DNA from: JBBIKU01 sp037445245
GTDB lineage: Bacteria; Chloroflexota; Anaerolineae; Anaerolineales; Anaerolineaceae
Length of the DNA stretch: 16,159 bases
NCBI GenBank assembly: GCA_037445245.1
Contig: JBBIKU010000039.1
Span: 1 to 16,159, forward strand
Direction: 5' to 3'
Translations under genes and position numbers: made by a program
Notes under the pieces: generated by a model
Databases searched by the model: none
What the model saw: the letters and a program-made list of their open reading frames with translations, nothing else
Told to the model about the DNA's origin: nothing
Shown here: positions 1 through 7,316 of the stretch, one piece after another
How the letters are laid out: each line of letters begins with the position of its first letter
Numbering within the stretch: the stretch's first letter is position 1

Positions 1-657
1 CTAGGCATTCAACCGTTGTTGTTTCTGGCAGGTATACCGCCAGTGTTGCTTTTTGTCACCTCCTATTTAATCCAGCTGGTGTTCGTGACGCGCGGCTTTA
101 TCGTCTCTTCGCTGGCGTATTTGGGACTTGCCGGCTGGATCATTCAAAGGCGTTGGTCACACGGGGTGGGTATCTTCCTGGTAGCCTCTTTTGTGTTCGC
201 ATCCGTTATCTCGCTCCCCTCGCAGTACACTTTTGCCGGCTTTCCCCGCTCGCCCCACCGCCAAGCGATGGACTATATTCGAACCCATCTGCAGGCCGGT
301 GATATCATCGTTCACGACAACAAGTTGAGTTTTTTTCCGTCGTATATTTTTGCGGAAGAATTACCGCAACGGTTCATCGCCGATGCGCCCGGTTCGCCGA
401 ACGACACGCTGGCGGCGGCTACTCAGGCGGCGCTCAGTCTTTATCCATCCAGCGATATTCAAAGCGCAGTACAGGATTTCAGGGGAGTTTATTTTGTGGT
501 TTACCGGCAGGTGATTGGGGAGTATCTTGCTTTAGGCGCGCCAGGTCATCTCAACCTTCTCTGGCTGGGCGAGCACTATCAATTGATCGAGCAACAGACG
601 TTCAATGATCTTGAGGTTTTTTACTTCAAGCGTGTGGATAAACGTGAGGATGGATAA
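1..657 (+). CDS. C-terminal part of a GT-C-type membrane glycosyltransferase (partial)
   Basis: The frame is open from the first base of the window, so the N-terminal part lies upstream and 218 residues are visible. The first 75 or so residues are very hydrophobic and hold two to three membrane helices. The remaining ~140 residues are a soluble tail that starts near PHRQAMDYIRTHL and includes GDIIVHDN and FNDLEVFYFKRV. Several helices followed by a C-terminal soluble domain that begins with a 'one more helix then D-x-I' pattern is the usual end of PMT_2/ArnT-like glycosyltransferases (GT39 and relatives), which transfer sugars from polyprenyl-phosphate donors at the outer membrane face. The catalytic N-terminal loop is outside the window, so activity cannot be judged. 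The stop lies within the start of the next gene (8-base overlap), and the next gene has the same architecture, which supports co-transcription and a related role. The precise donor and acceptor are unknown. Confidence 0.7.
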   Translation, partial: LGIQPLLFLAGIPPVLLFVTSYLIQLVFVTRGFIVSSLAYLGLAGWIIQRRWSHGVGIFLVASFVFASVISLPSQYTFAGFPRSPHRQAMDYIRTHLQAGDIIVHDNKLSFFPSYIFAEELPQRFIADAPGSPNDTLAAATQAALSLYPSSDIQSAVQDFRGVYFVVYRQVIGEYLALGAPGHLNLLWLGEHYQLIEQQTFNDLEVFYFKRVDKREDG

Positions 658-2269
658 ACGTTCTTTGCTCAGGCTTTTTATCGCCGCTTTGGCGGTGTCT
701 ACGCTGGCAGCCTGGTTTCAAAGTGTGCCGGGATACATGGACGCTGAATATTATTATGCCGGCGGTCAGCAACTTGCGGCGGGAAGGGGCTTTCAGGAAC
801 CCTTCATCTGGAATTATCTGGGCGACCCGGTGGGAATCCCGCGTCCATCGCATACCTACTGGATGCCGCTGGCTTCTATCGTTGCCGCCGGGGGGATGTT
901 GCTAACCGGCTCGCTAGATTTTCTGAGCGCCCGCCTGTTCTTTATTTTTGCAGCCGCGCTGCTGGCGCCGTTGACCGCCAACCTGTCTTACCGGCTTTTG
1001 GGTCAGCGGCAAAAGGCGCTCATAGCTGGCTGGCTGGCGGTGTTCCCTGGGTTTTATATTGTTTATCTTTCCAATACCGAAAATTTTGTCCTGTATATGC
1101 TTTTTGGGGCTCTCATTTTTTTGATTCTGGTTGGGGCAGAACAAACGGTTTTTAATCATACTCGCTTGCTCCGTTTTAGTTTTGGATTGGGGTTGTTGGC
1201 AGGTTTGATGCACCTCAGCCGCGCCGATGGACTGTTGTGGCTGCTTGCGGCGCTGGCGGCGGTTTTCTGGGGATGGATGCGATTTTCCGGCGCTCAATCC
1301 GGACGGCTTGTACGAAAAAAATGGCTTTGGCTGTTCGCAACGCTCGGCGTGGCGCTTGTTGGCTACGGGACATTCACTGCCGCCTGGTACGCCAGGAATC
1401 TAGAACTATTTGGCAGTTTGTTCTCACCAGCAAGCGGGCGTATGTTGTGGTTGACCGATTACGATCAGACTTATAGCTACCCTGCTGAATCGTTGACTCT
1501 GCAGAGCTGGCTGGCGGTGGGAATGCGGCATCATCTGGATGACCGACTTGAAGCCCTGGGGATGAATCTCAAGAATTTCCTTGCAGTACAGGGGTTGGTG
1601 TTTTTACTGCCGTTGATGCTGGCAGGTGTTTGGCGCAAACGGTATTTAGCAAGCACCCGCTTTGCCGTCGCCATGTGGCTGGTTACGCTGGTGGTGATGA
1701 CCGTGGTGTTCCCCTACGCCGGATGGCGGGGCGGATTCATTCATTCCGCCGCGGCGTTTCAGCCGTTGCTGTGGGCGGTAGCGCCGGAAGGATTGTGTGG
1801 GATAATCTCCGCCGCAGCGCGCCGGCGCGGCTGGCAGGCGGATCGTGCGGTGCGCTTCTTCTCGGTCGGGGCGGTGGTTTTAAGCGGTTTGATGACTGCT
1901 TTTTTGGGCTTCTGGTTAGTGGTGGGAGACGATCTTGAAAACCCTGCCTGGCAGCGCAGCTACCGCCAGCATCTGACGGTCGAGAAGTTACTGCTGGATG
2001 TGGGAGTTACGCCGGATACAATCCTGATGGTGAACAATCCGCCTGGTTTTTATGTTGCAACCGGGCGAAGCAGCGTGGTGATCCCGAACGGTGACCCAAA
2101 CACGGTGTGCCAGGTTGCGGGGCGCTACCGGGCACGCTACCTGGTATTGGAGCAAAACCATGTGGCGGGGCTGGCGCATTTGTACAACAACCCCCGCGAC
2201 CTGCCCGGCATTCACTATGTGGGGAGTCGCGATGGAATTCACGTCTTTTGGATCGAACCTGAATCATGA
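650..2269 (+). CDS. GT-C-type integral membrane glycosyltransferase (GT39/PMT_2-like)
   Basis: A 539-residue polytopic membrane protein. Residues 8-24 form the first helix. It is followed by an extracytoplasmic loop with D31-A-E33 (MDAEYYY), which is the place and form of the acidic catalytic motif in GT-C enzymes that use polyprenyl-phosphate sugars. About nine to eleven further hydrophobic segments follow up to residue ~430, then a soluble C-terminal domain (NPPGFYVATG, ARYLVLEQNH). Start choice: ATG at 650 has GTGAGG directly upstream and overlaps the previous stop by 8 bases. An upstream in-frame TTG at 605 and GTGs at 632 and 644 would add 15 residues or fewer. The arrangement in tandem with two similar proteins points to envelope polysaccharide or glycolipid assembly. 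Family membership is inferred from topology and the first-loop motif; the sugar and acceptor cannot be read from sequence. Confidence 0.75.
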   Translation: MDKRSLLRLFIAALAVSTLAAWFQSVPGYMDAEYYYAGGQQLAAGRGFQEPFIWNYLGDPVGIPRPSHTYWMPLASIVAAGGMLLTGSLDFLSARLFFIFAAALLAPLTANLSYRLLGQRQKALIAGWLAVFPGFYIVYLSNTENFVLYMLFGALIFLILVGAEQTVFNHTRLLRFSFGLGLLAGLMHLSRADGLLWLLAALAAVFWGWMRFSGAQSGRLVRKKWLWLFATLGVALVGYGTFTAAWYARNLELFGSLFSPASGRMLWLTDYDQTYSYPAESLTLQSWLAVGMRHHLDDRLEALGMNLKNFLAVQGLVFLLPLMLAGVWRKRYLASTRFAVAMWLVTLVVMTVVFPYAGWRGGFIHSAAAFQPLLWAVAPEGLCGIISAAARRRGWQADRAVRFFSVGAVVLSGLMTAFLGFWLVVGDDLENPAWQRSYRQHLTVEKLLLDVGVTPDTILMVNNPPGFYVATGRSSVVIPNGDPNTVCQVAGRYRARYLVLEQNHVAGLAHLYNNPRDLPGIHYVGSRDGIHVFWIEPES

Positions 2270-2292
2270 ACGAATGAGGGCAAAGCTGGAAA

Positions 2293-3834
2293 GTGAAATC
2301 TGAAGAGACGTTCCGCGTCGATATAATTCCATCTACCCGCCTTGCCTGGCAGGGATGGGCGATTGTGATGGTGGCTGTGGTTTTGGCGGTCACAGGGTAC
2401 ATTGCTTTTTCTGTTGTGGTGCACTGTAGTGGCTACCCACTGGACGACGCCTGGATCCACCAAACCTATGCCCGCAATCTGGCGCATTATGGAGAGTGGT
2501 CATTCGTCGCCGGTCAGCCTTCAGCCGGCTCGACTGCCCCGCTGTGGTCGTTCCTGATCGCAATGGGGTACTGGCTCGGTTTGTCCCCCGCCATCTGGAC
2601 GTATTGCCTGGGGATCGCCAGCCTGCTGGGCGTGGCGGTGGGCGGAGAATTACTGGTTCGGCGAGCTCTGCAGGGCTGGAATCCGCGTCTGCCCTGGGTG
2701 GGATTGTTTCTGGCAGCAGAGTGGCATCTGGTATGGGCGGCGGCTTCGGGCATGGAAACCGCCGCATTTGCGTTGTCGATTGTGGTGGTGTTGTGGCTAC
2801 TGGGGGCCGCCTCGCCCAAATGGCTGGCAGTTGGTTTGTTGATCGGGACAGCGGTCTGGCTACGACCCGATGGATTGACCCTGCTGGGGCCGGCGCTGCT
2901 GGTGATGGTCATGCAGCCCGCCTCAGCGATGCCAAGGTGGCTGCAAAAAGTAGGGCGGGATGCGGTCAGCTTGTTATCTGGCTTCAGCCTGGTGGTCATT
3001 CCGTACTTGTTTTTCAACCGTTGGCTCTCGGGGAGCTGGTTTCCCAATACCTTTTATGCCAAGCAAGCCGAGTACGCCGTTATGTTGACGCTGCCATTCT
3101 TCCAGCGTTTTGCCGCTTTGATCCAATTGCCCCTGATCGGGGCGGGCGTCTTGCTGCTGCCAGGGTTGCTTTACGCCGTGATTTGCTCAATCAAGGTGCG
3201 CCGCTGGCATCTGATTGGCGTTTTCTTGTGGTGGCTGGGCTACTCATTGATTTATGTCTGGCGGCTGCCGCTGGATTATCAACATGGACGTTATTTGATG
3301 CCGGCGATGCCAGTGTATTTTGTGTTGGGGCTGTTAGGAACTATCTGGCTGGGGCGGCTTAAGTTTTGGGATACGACGCGGTTGGACTTTGTCTTAAAAC
3401 GAGCGTGGCTGCTGGCGGTGATGGGGGTTGGCGTAGGTTTTTACGGGATGGGCGCTAATGCCTATGCCCAGGATGTGGCGATCATCGAGACCGAGATGGT
3501 GCGTGTAGCAAAGTGGGTAGCGGATAATACCGAAACCGACGCCTTGATTGCTGCCCACGATATCGGTGCCCTGGGGTATTTCGCGCAACGCCCCCTGTTG
3601 GATCTGGCTGGCTTGGTCTCGCCGGATGTGATTCCGTTCATTCGCGACGAGCAAAGGCTGGCAGAATATATCGACCAGCACGGTGCGGCATATCTGGTGA
3701 CTTTTCCGGGTTGGTACCCCTTTCTGATCGAGCACGGAGAACCGCTTTACCAGAGCGAGGGGGAATTTGCGCCGGCTGCGGGGGGTGAAAACATGATCGT
3801 CTACCGTTGGCGGGGGAAAAACGTCAAAAAGTAA
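2293..3834 (+). CDS. GT-C-type integral membrane protein, third of a tandem set
   Basis: 513 residues, starting at a GTG at 2293 with a weak purine-rich stretch upstream (AGCTGGAAA). Topology: short cytoplasmic N-terminus, first helix at about 22-44, then an outer loop with SGYPLDDAWIHQTYARNLA. The paired acidic residues D51-D52 sit where GT-C enzymes carry the catalytic acidic motif. Further conserved-looking loop text is GQPSAGSTAPLW. About ten helices follow to residue ~385, and the soluble tail includes AHDIGALGYFAQRP and LVTFPGWYPFL. The gene begins 23 bases after the preceding membrane glycosyltransferase and is followed by a new promoter, so it probably ends the glycosyltransferase operon. 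No convincing hairpin terminator is visible after it. I infer transfer of sugars from lipid-linked donors in envelope glycan synthesis. The substrate is unknown, and a flippase-like or non-catalytic role is not excluded. Confidence 0.72.
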   Translation: MKSEETFRVDIIPSTRLAWQGWAIVMVAVVLAVTGYIAFSVVVHCSGYPLDDAWIHQTYARNLAHYGEWSFVAGQPSAGSTAPLWSFLIAMGYWLGLSPAIWTYCLGIASLLGVAVGGELLVRRALQGWNPRLPWVGLFLAAEWHLVWAAASGMETAAFALSIVVVLWLLGAASPKWLAVGLLIGTAVWLRPDGLTLLGPALLVMVMQPASAMPRWLQKVGRDAVSLLSGFSLVVIPYLFFNRWLSGSWFPNTFYAKQAEYAVMLTLPFFQRFAALIQLPLIGAGVLLLPGLLYAVICSIKVRRWHLIGVFLWWLGYSLIYVWRLPLDYQHGRYLMPAMPVYFVLGLLGTIWLGRLKFWDTTRLDFVLKRAWLLAVMGVGVGFYGMGANAYAQDVAIIETEMVRVAKWVADNTETDALIAAHDIGALGYFAQRPLLDLAGLVSPDVIPFIRDEQRLAEYIDQHGAAYLVTFPGWYPFLIEHGEPLYQSEGEFAPAAGGENMIVYRWRGKNVKK

Positions 3835-3860
3835 TCTCGATTTTTGTAATCTCGATTTAT
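3831..3860 (+). repeat. Tandem 15-bp direct repeat across a stop codon and next to a -35 box
   Basis: Two adjacent 15-base units, 3831-3845 and 3846-3860, share 14 of 15 bases (core GTAATCTCGATTT). The first unit contains the TAA stop of the preceding gene and the second ends directly before the TTGCCT -35 hexamer. It may be a recent slippage duplication or a pair of binding sites for a regulator of the histidine kinase promoter. The sequence cannot distinguish these. Confidence 0.85.
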
Positions 3861-3889
3861 TTGCCTGTGTAGACCAGTCATGCTATACT
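3861..3889 (+). promoter_or_regulatory. Sigma-70-type extended -10 promoter for the histidine kinase and glycolysis genes
   Basis: TTGCCT at 3861-3866 (four of six bases of the -35 consensus), a 17-base spacer, and TATACT at 3884-3889 preceded by TG at 3881-3882, giving an extended -10 TGCTATACT. Transcription would begin near 3896, leaving a leader of about 65 bases before the GTG start at 3961. The same TGCTATA core occurs in the divergent promoter at 14401-14409, which supports both calls. No stronger promoter is visible in front of the phosphofructokinase or aldolase genes, so this may serve all three. Confidence 0.75.
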
Positions 3890-3946
3890 TGCCGGTTAGA
3901 AGTTAAAAACGGTACATCGATCTGAGATGCGCCTTTTCGATGCAAG

Positions 3947-3953
3947 CGGAGGA
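3947..3953 (+). promoter_or_regulatory. Shine-Dalgarno site that fixes a GTG start
   Basis: CGGAGGA lies 7 bases before the GTG at 3961. It lies inside the extra codons that would be added by the in-frame ATG at 3940, which has no such site in front of it. This favours the GTG as the true start of the histidine kinase. Confidence 0.7.
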
Positions 3954-3960
3954 TTTTGTA

Positions 3961-5022
3961 GTGGATATCCTGGCAGGTGACGGTCACGAGTTGGAAGATT
4001 TCGAGCAGCGTATCCGCGAGGAACTGGAACAAGCGCGCCGCTCGTTGAAAGAGGTCACCCTGATGCTCGAGCAGAGTCAGGCTGAACTTGCTAAATTGTC
4101 ACAACGCAACGCAGCTGTGACCGGGCATTTGCAGCAATTGCAAACGCAATCCGCATCGGAAATTGCCTCAGAGCTCCGCAATGCTTTTACTTCTGCCATG
4201 GAAGTTCAACAGCGACTCCTGGTCATGCGGGGTCAACTGGAAAAACTCCAGACCGAGCAATCCGGTCTGCAGCGGATTATCAAGTTGCTGGAAGAAACAC
4301 AGACCATCCTGAGTGATCCGACCCTGTCCACGACCAGCAGCGGGGGCAGCCGCGTCCTCCTTGAGATGGTGATCAACACTCAAGAAGAAGTGCGCAAACG
4401 TCTGTCGCAGCAAATGCACGACGGTCCGGCACAGGCGCTCTCAAACTTTATTCTGCAAACAGACATTGCGGCGCAATTGTTCGATATGGATCAAAGCAAG
4501 GCGAAGGACGAACTGTATAACCTGAAATCTGCTGCCAAGAGCACTTTTTCGAAAGTGCGCAATTTTATCACCGAGTTACGCCCGATGATGCTCGACGATC
4601 TGGGGTTGTTCCCCACCCTGCGAAAATATGTGGATGAATTCAAGGAGCAGTCCGGTCAGGAGATCAACATCTCGATCAAGGGGCAGGAACGCCGACTGGC
4701 ACCGTATCTTGAGGTGATGATTTTTCGTGCCGTACAAGAGCTGGTCGGTAATGCCGTGCGCTTTAACGCCGATCAACCGCTACGGCTGCAAATCGATATC
4801 CAGGTTGTGATTGAAGATAATTTTATCAAGGTCATTGTGAGCGATAATGGCAAAGGATTTGAAATGGAGGAAATCGATCAGAGCGATGGGATCGGGATCA
4901 AGCTGATCAAGGAACGGGTTGAAATGTCCGGCGGAACGATTGAAGTTGACTCGAAGGTGGGCAAGGGCACACGGATAGAAATCCAGGTTCCTTGTCTGGA
5001 AGGCAACTCGACAACCGCTTGA
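3961..5022 (+). CDS. Soluble DegS-like sensor histidine kinase (HisKA_3 type)
   Basis: 353 residues from the GTG at 3961. There is no signal peptide or membrane helix, so it should sit in the cytoplasm. Residues ~8-115 are a long charged/leucine coiled coil. The dimerisation and phosphoacceptor helix carries QQMHDGPAQ with H153, the HD-G-P-Q form found in NarL/DegS/LiaS-type kinases. The ATP-binding lid follows: N box with N264 (ELVGNAVRFNAD), G1 box DNGKGF starting at D295, then GIGIKLIKERV and GKGTRIEI. Coiled coil + HisKA_3 + HATPase is the layout of Bacillus DegS, a kinase that reads intracellular cues and phosphorylates a LuxR/NarL-type regulator. No response regulator lies in the window, so it is an orphan here. 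The gene has its own promoter and lies 39 bases before the phosphofructokinase gene, so the two may be co-transcribed. The signal is unknown. Confidence 0.9.
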   Translation: MDILAGDGHELEDFEQRIREELEQARRSLKEVTLMLEQSQAELAKLSQRNAAVTGHLQQLQTQSASEIASELRNAFTSAMEVQQRLLVMRGQLEKLQTEQSGLQRIIKLLEETQTILSDPTLSTTSSGGSRVLLEMVINTQEEVRKRLSQQMHDGPAQALSNFILQTDIAAQLFDMDQSKAKDELYNLKSAAKSTFSKVRNFITELRPMMLDDLGLFPTLRKYVDEFKEQSGQEINISIKGQERRLAPYLEVMIFRAVQELVGNAVRFNADQPLRLQIDIQVVIEDNFIKVIVSDNGKGFEMEEIDQSDGIGIKLIKERVEMSGGTIEVDSKVGKGTRIEIQVPCLEGNSTTA

Positions 5023-5061
5023 AACCATCACAGCCATTATTTTTTTTTCATTGGAGGATGC

Positions 5062-6234
5062 ATGACACAGAAGACAATCGGACTGCTTACTGGGGGAGGA
5101 GACGTACCCGGCTTGAACCCATGCATGAAAGCGGTGGTGTTGAGTGCTCTCGAGCATGATTACCGGGTGATTGGCATTCGAAGAGGTTGGGCTGGCTTGT
5201 TGCACTACAACCTGGATGAGCCATCGACCTACGATTATTATGTCAAGGAGTTGCACCGAGAAGATGTGCGCACGATCGACCGCACGGGCGGCACCTTTTT
5301 ACACACCTCTCGCACCAATCCGCAAAATGTCAAGCCCAAGACAACCCCCGATTTTTTGAAAGGCACCGATCTGGGTAAGCCGGTGGACAAAGAAGGGACG
5401 ATGGATTACACCCCGCACATCCTGAGGGTGTTGGACCACCTGGGAATTGACATCCTGGTTACAATCGGTGGGGATGATACGCTCAGTTATACTGTCCGTT
5501 TGCACAACGAAGGTGTGCCGGTGGTTGCCATCCCGAAGACAATGGATAACGATGTTTTCGGTACGGATTACTGCATCGGCTTTTCAACGGCGGTAACCCG
5601 AAGCGTGGAGATGATCACCAACATGCGTTCTTCGGTAGGTTCACATGAGCGCATCGGCGTGATCGAGTTGTTTGGCAGAAATTCGGGTGAGACCAGCCTG
5701 ATCAGCGCTTACCTGGCTTACGTTGACCGCGCCATTATCACCGAGGTGCCGTTCAATGTTGAAAAATTGTGCAAAATGTTGATGGAGGACAAACGCGGCA
5801 ACCCCTCTAACTATGCCATCATGACTATTTCGGAAGGCGCCATCATGGAAGGCGGCGAGGTGGTGGAGAGTGGTGAAGCGGACGCATACGGGCACCGTAA
5901 GCTGGGTGGGGTCGGCTGGTTGCTTTCAGAAGAAATTAAAAAACGAACTGGACAGGGGACCATGTATCAGCAACTGGCGTACATGATGCGTTCCGGGGCG
6001 CCAGACTCGCTGGATCGCATGGTCGCGATGTCTTTCGGTCATCTGGCGATGCAATTGATCCAGCGCAAAGAAACCGACAAAATGGTTGCCCTGCATGGCG
6101 GCAAGTACACCGTCGTACCGGTCGGAATTGTGCTGGCGGGCAAAAAACGGGTGGATGTTCCAGCATTTTATGACATCGTCAATTATCGCCCTAAAATCAA
6201 GGATTTCATGGGCGTTCCGATGTTCCTGAGTTAA
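5062..6234 (+). CDS. pfp: 6-phosphofructokinase with pyrophosphate-dependent signature
   Basis: 390 residues. ATG at 5062 follows a TTGGAGG site. It is a PfkA-superfamily enzyme that phosphorylates fructose 6-phosphate at C1 in glycolysis. The N-terminal phosphate-binding turn is LTGGGDVPGLNP. The diagnostic pair matches PPi-dependent enzymes (EC 2.7.1.90): GGDDT with D138-D139, and PKTMDND with K159, D162 and D164. An offset of 35 residues maps D139, K159, D162, D164, R197 and R206 onto E. coli PfkA positions 104, 124, 127, 129, 162 and 171. In ATP enzymes 104 and 124 are glycine. D162 is the expected catalytic base and LFGRNSGE replaces the usual MGR segment. PPi use would make the step reversible. 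The protein is longer than the usual ~320-340 residues, with an insert around residues 85-120. The aldolase for the next glycolytic step follows 34 bases downstream. Family is certain; the phosphoryl donor is inferred from two residues. Confidence 0.92.
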   Translation: MTQKTIGLLTGGGDVPGLNPCMKAVVLSALEHDYRVIGIRRGWAGLLHYNLDEPSTYDYYVKELHREDVRTIDRTGGTFLHTSRTNPQNVKPKTTPDFLKGTDLGKPVDKEGTMDYTPHILRVLDHLGIDILVTIGGDDTLSYTVRLHNEGVPVVAIPKTMDNDVFGTDYCIGFSTAVTRSVEMITNMRSSVGSHERIGVIELFGRNSGETSLISAYLAYVDRAIITEVPFNVEKLCKMLMEDKRGNPSNYAIMTISEGAIMEGGEVVESGEADAYGHRKLGGVGWLLSEEIKKRTGQGTMYQQLAYMMRSGAPDSLDRMVAMSFGHLAMQLIQRKETDKMVALHGGKYTVVPVGIVLAGKKRVDVPAFYDIVNYRPKIKDFMGVPMFLS

Positions 6235-6268
6235 ACAGAGAATTGTCTTTATCATCAAGGAGTACAAA

Positions 6269-7230
6269 ATGATCGTTACGACCAAAAAGTTGTTCGCAGC
6301 AGCCTATGGTAAATATGCCATTGGCGCCTACAACATCAATAATCTCGAACAAACAATGGGGCTGTTTCGCGGCAACCTGGAGAGTAAAGCACCCTTTATC
6401 ATTCAAATCAGCAAGGGAGCGCGTTCGTACACCCACAAGCGTATGCTCGAGGCGATGATACGAACAGCGGACGAGATCTTCCCTGAAGCCATATTCGCGG
6501 TTCATCTGGATCATGGCGATGAAGAAACCTGTTACGATTGCATTGAGAGCGGCTTTTACAGTTCGGTGATGATTGACGCCAGCCACGAAGATTTTGCGAC
6601 CAACGTCGCCATCACCAAACGGGTGGTGGATGCGGCACATGCCAGAGGGGTGGTAGTGGAAGCCGAGTTGGGGCAATTGGGCGGGGTTGAGGAGCACGTT
6701 AAGGTTTCGGATAGCGATGCCAAGCTGACGGAGCCTGATCAGGCAAAGAAATTTGTCGAATTAACCGGGGTGGACTCGCTGGCGGTTGCCATCGGCACCA
6801 GCCATGGAGCATTCAAGTTCAGCGGGGCGCAAACTTTGCGTTTAGATGTATTGGCTGNNNNNNNNNNNNNNNNNNNNNNNNNNNNNNNNNNNNNNNNNNN
6901 NNNNNNNNCGGCGCCAGCTCGATCCCTCAGGAGGAGGTCGATCGCATCAATGCCTCCGGCGGGCAACTTAAGGGCGCCAAAGGGGTCGAGGCCAGCCAGT
7001 TCAAACGGGCAGCAGAATTGGGAGTAAGCAAGATCAATATCGACACCGACGGACGGCTGGTATGGACGCGGGTTCATCGGGAATATTTCAAAGAACACCC
7101 CGAAACAATCGACTTTCGTCCGATTGGCAAAGTCTTCATGTCTGAGTACGCCAAGTTCATTGCCGGCAAGAACGAAAAACTTGGCAGCGCGGGGCAGCTC
7201 GAGGCAATCCGGCGCATGTTGGGGTCGTAG
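6269..7230 (+). CDS. fba: Class II fructose-bisphosphate aldolase, interrupted by an assembly gap
   Basis: The enzyme cleaves fructose 1,6-bisphosphate to dihydroxyacetone phosphate and glyceraldehyde 3-phosphate (EC 4.1.2.13), the step after the phosphofructokinase encoded upstream. ATG at 6269 has AAGGAG six bases before it. Visible landmarks of the zinc TIM-barrel family: AYNINNLEQ near residue 20, HLDHGD with D81 and metal ligand H82, VEAELGQLGG with E133, IGTSHGAFKF with metal ligand H179, then after the gap GASSIPQEEV, GVSKINIDTD (phosphate binding) and a C-terminal KFIAGKNEKLG. The third zinc histidine should be the last codon of the gap, directly before GASS. The part before the gap and the part after it are in different frames, but both halves are uninterrupted and well conserved, so I read this as a wrongly sized gap, not a broken gene. 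A strong terminator follows 16 bases after the stop. Confidence 0.9.
6858..6908. other. Assembly gap (51 Ns) inside the aldolase gene
   Basis: Fifty-one Ns. To keep the aldolase frame open the missing length must leave a remainder of 1 when divided by 3; 51 does not, so the N count is a placeholder. Spacing in class II aldolases from memory (about 14 codons between the LDVLA stretch and HGASS) suggests a true gap near 40 bases. Confidence 0.95.
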
Positions 7231-7245
7231 TTTCTTGAATCCCAC

Positions 7246-7302
7246 CCCCGCCTGGCTGACCGATGGCTTGCGGTTCAGGGTCAGACAGGCGGGGTTTATT
7301 AT
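7246..7302 (+). terminator. Rho-independent terminator after the aldolase gene
   Basis: A 16-base arm at 7246-7261 (CCCCGCCTGGCTGACC) pairs with 7279-7294 (GGTCAGACAGGCGGGG), 15 of 16 positions, with one G-A mismatch and a 17-base loop. TTTATTAT follows. It begins 15 bases after the aldolase stop, so it is well placed to end the kinase-phosphofructokinase-aldolase transcript. It overlaps the first ATG available to the Nudix gene, which argues for a later start there. Confidence 0.85.
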
Positions 7303-7316
7303 TCCGGCGGCGAGCG

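Noticed and set aside
605..652. Upstream starts (TTG 605, GTG 632, GTG 644) for the second glycosyltransferase
   Set aside because: ATG 650 gives a normal basic N-terminus before the first helix and a short overlap; the extra codons duplicate the end of the preceding gene in another frame.
3915..3942. CATCGA/TCGATG inverted repeat in the histidine kinase leader
   Set aside because: Only six pairs around a 16-base loop, with no extension or T-run; not above chance for a riboswitch or attenuator.
5019..5050. TTGAAA followed by CATTAT and a T8 tract before the phosphofructokinase gene
   Set aside because: Spacing between the two hexamers is about 10 bases, far from 17, and no hairpin precedes the T-run, so neither promoter nor terminator is supported.
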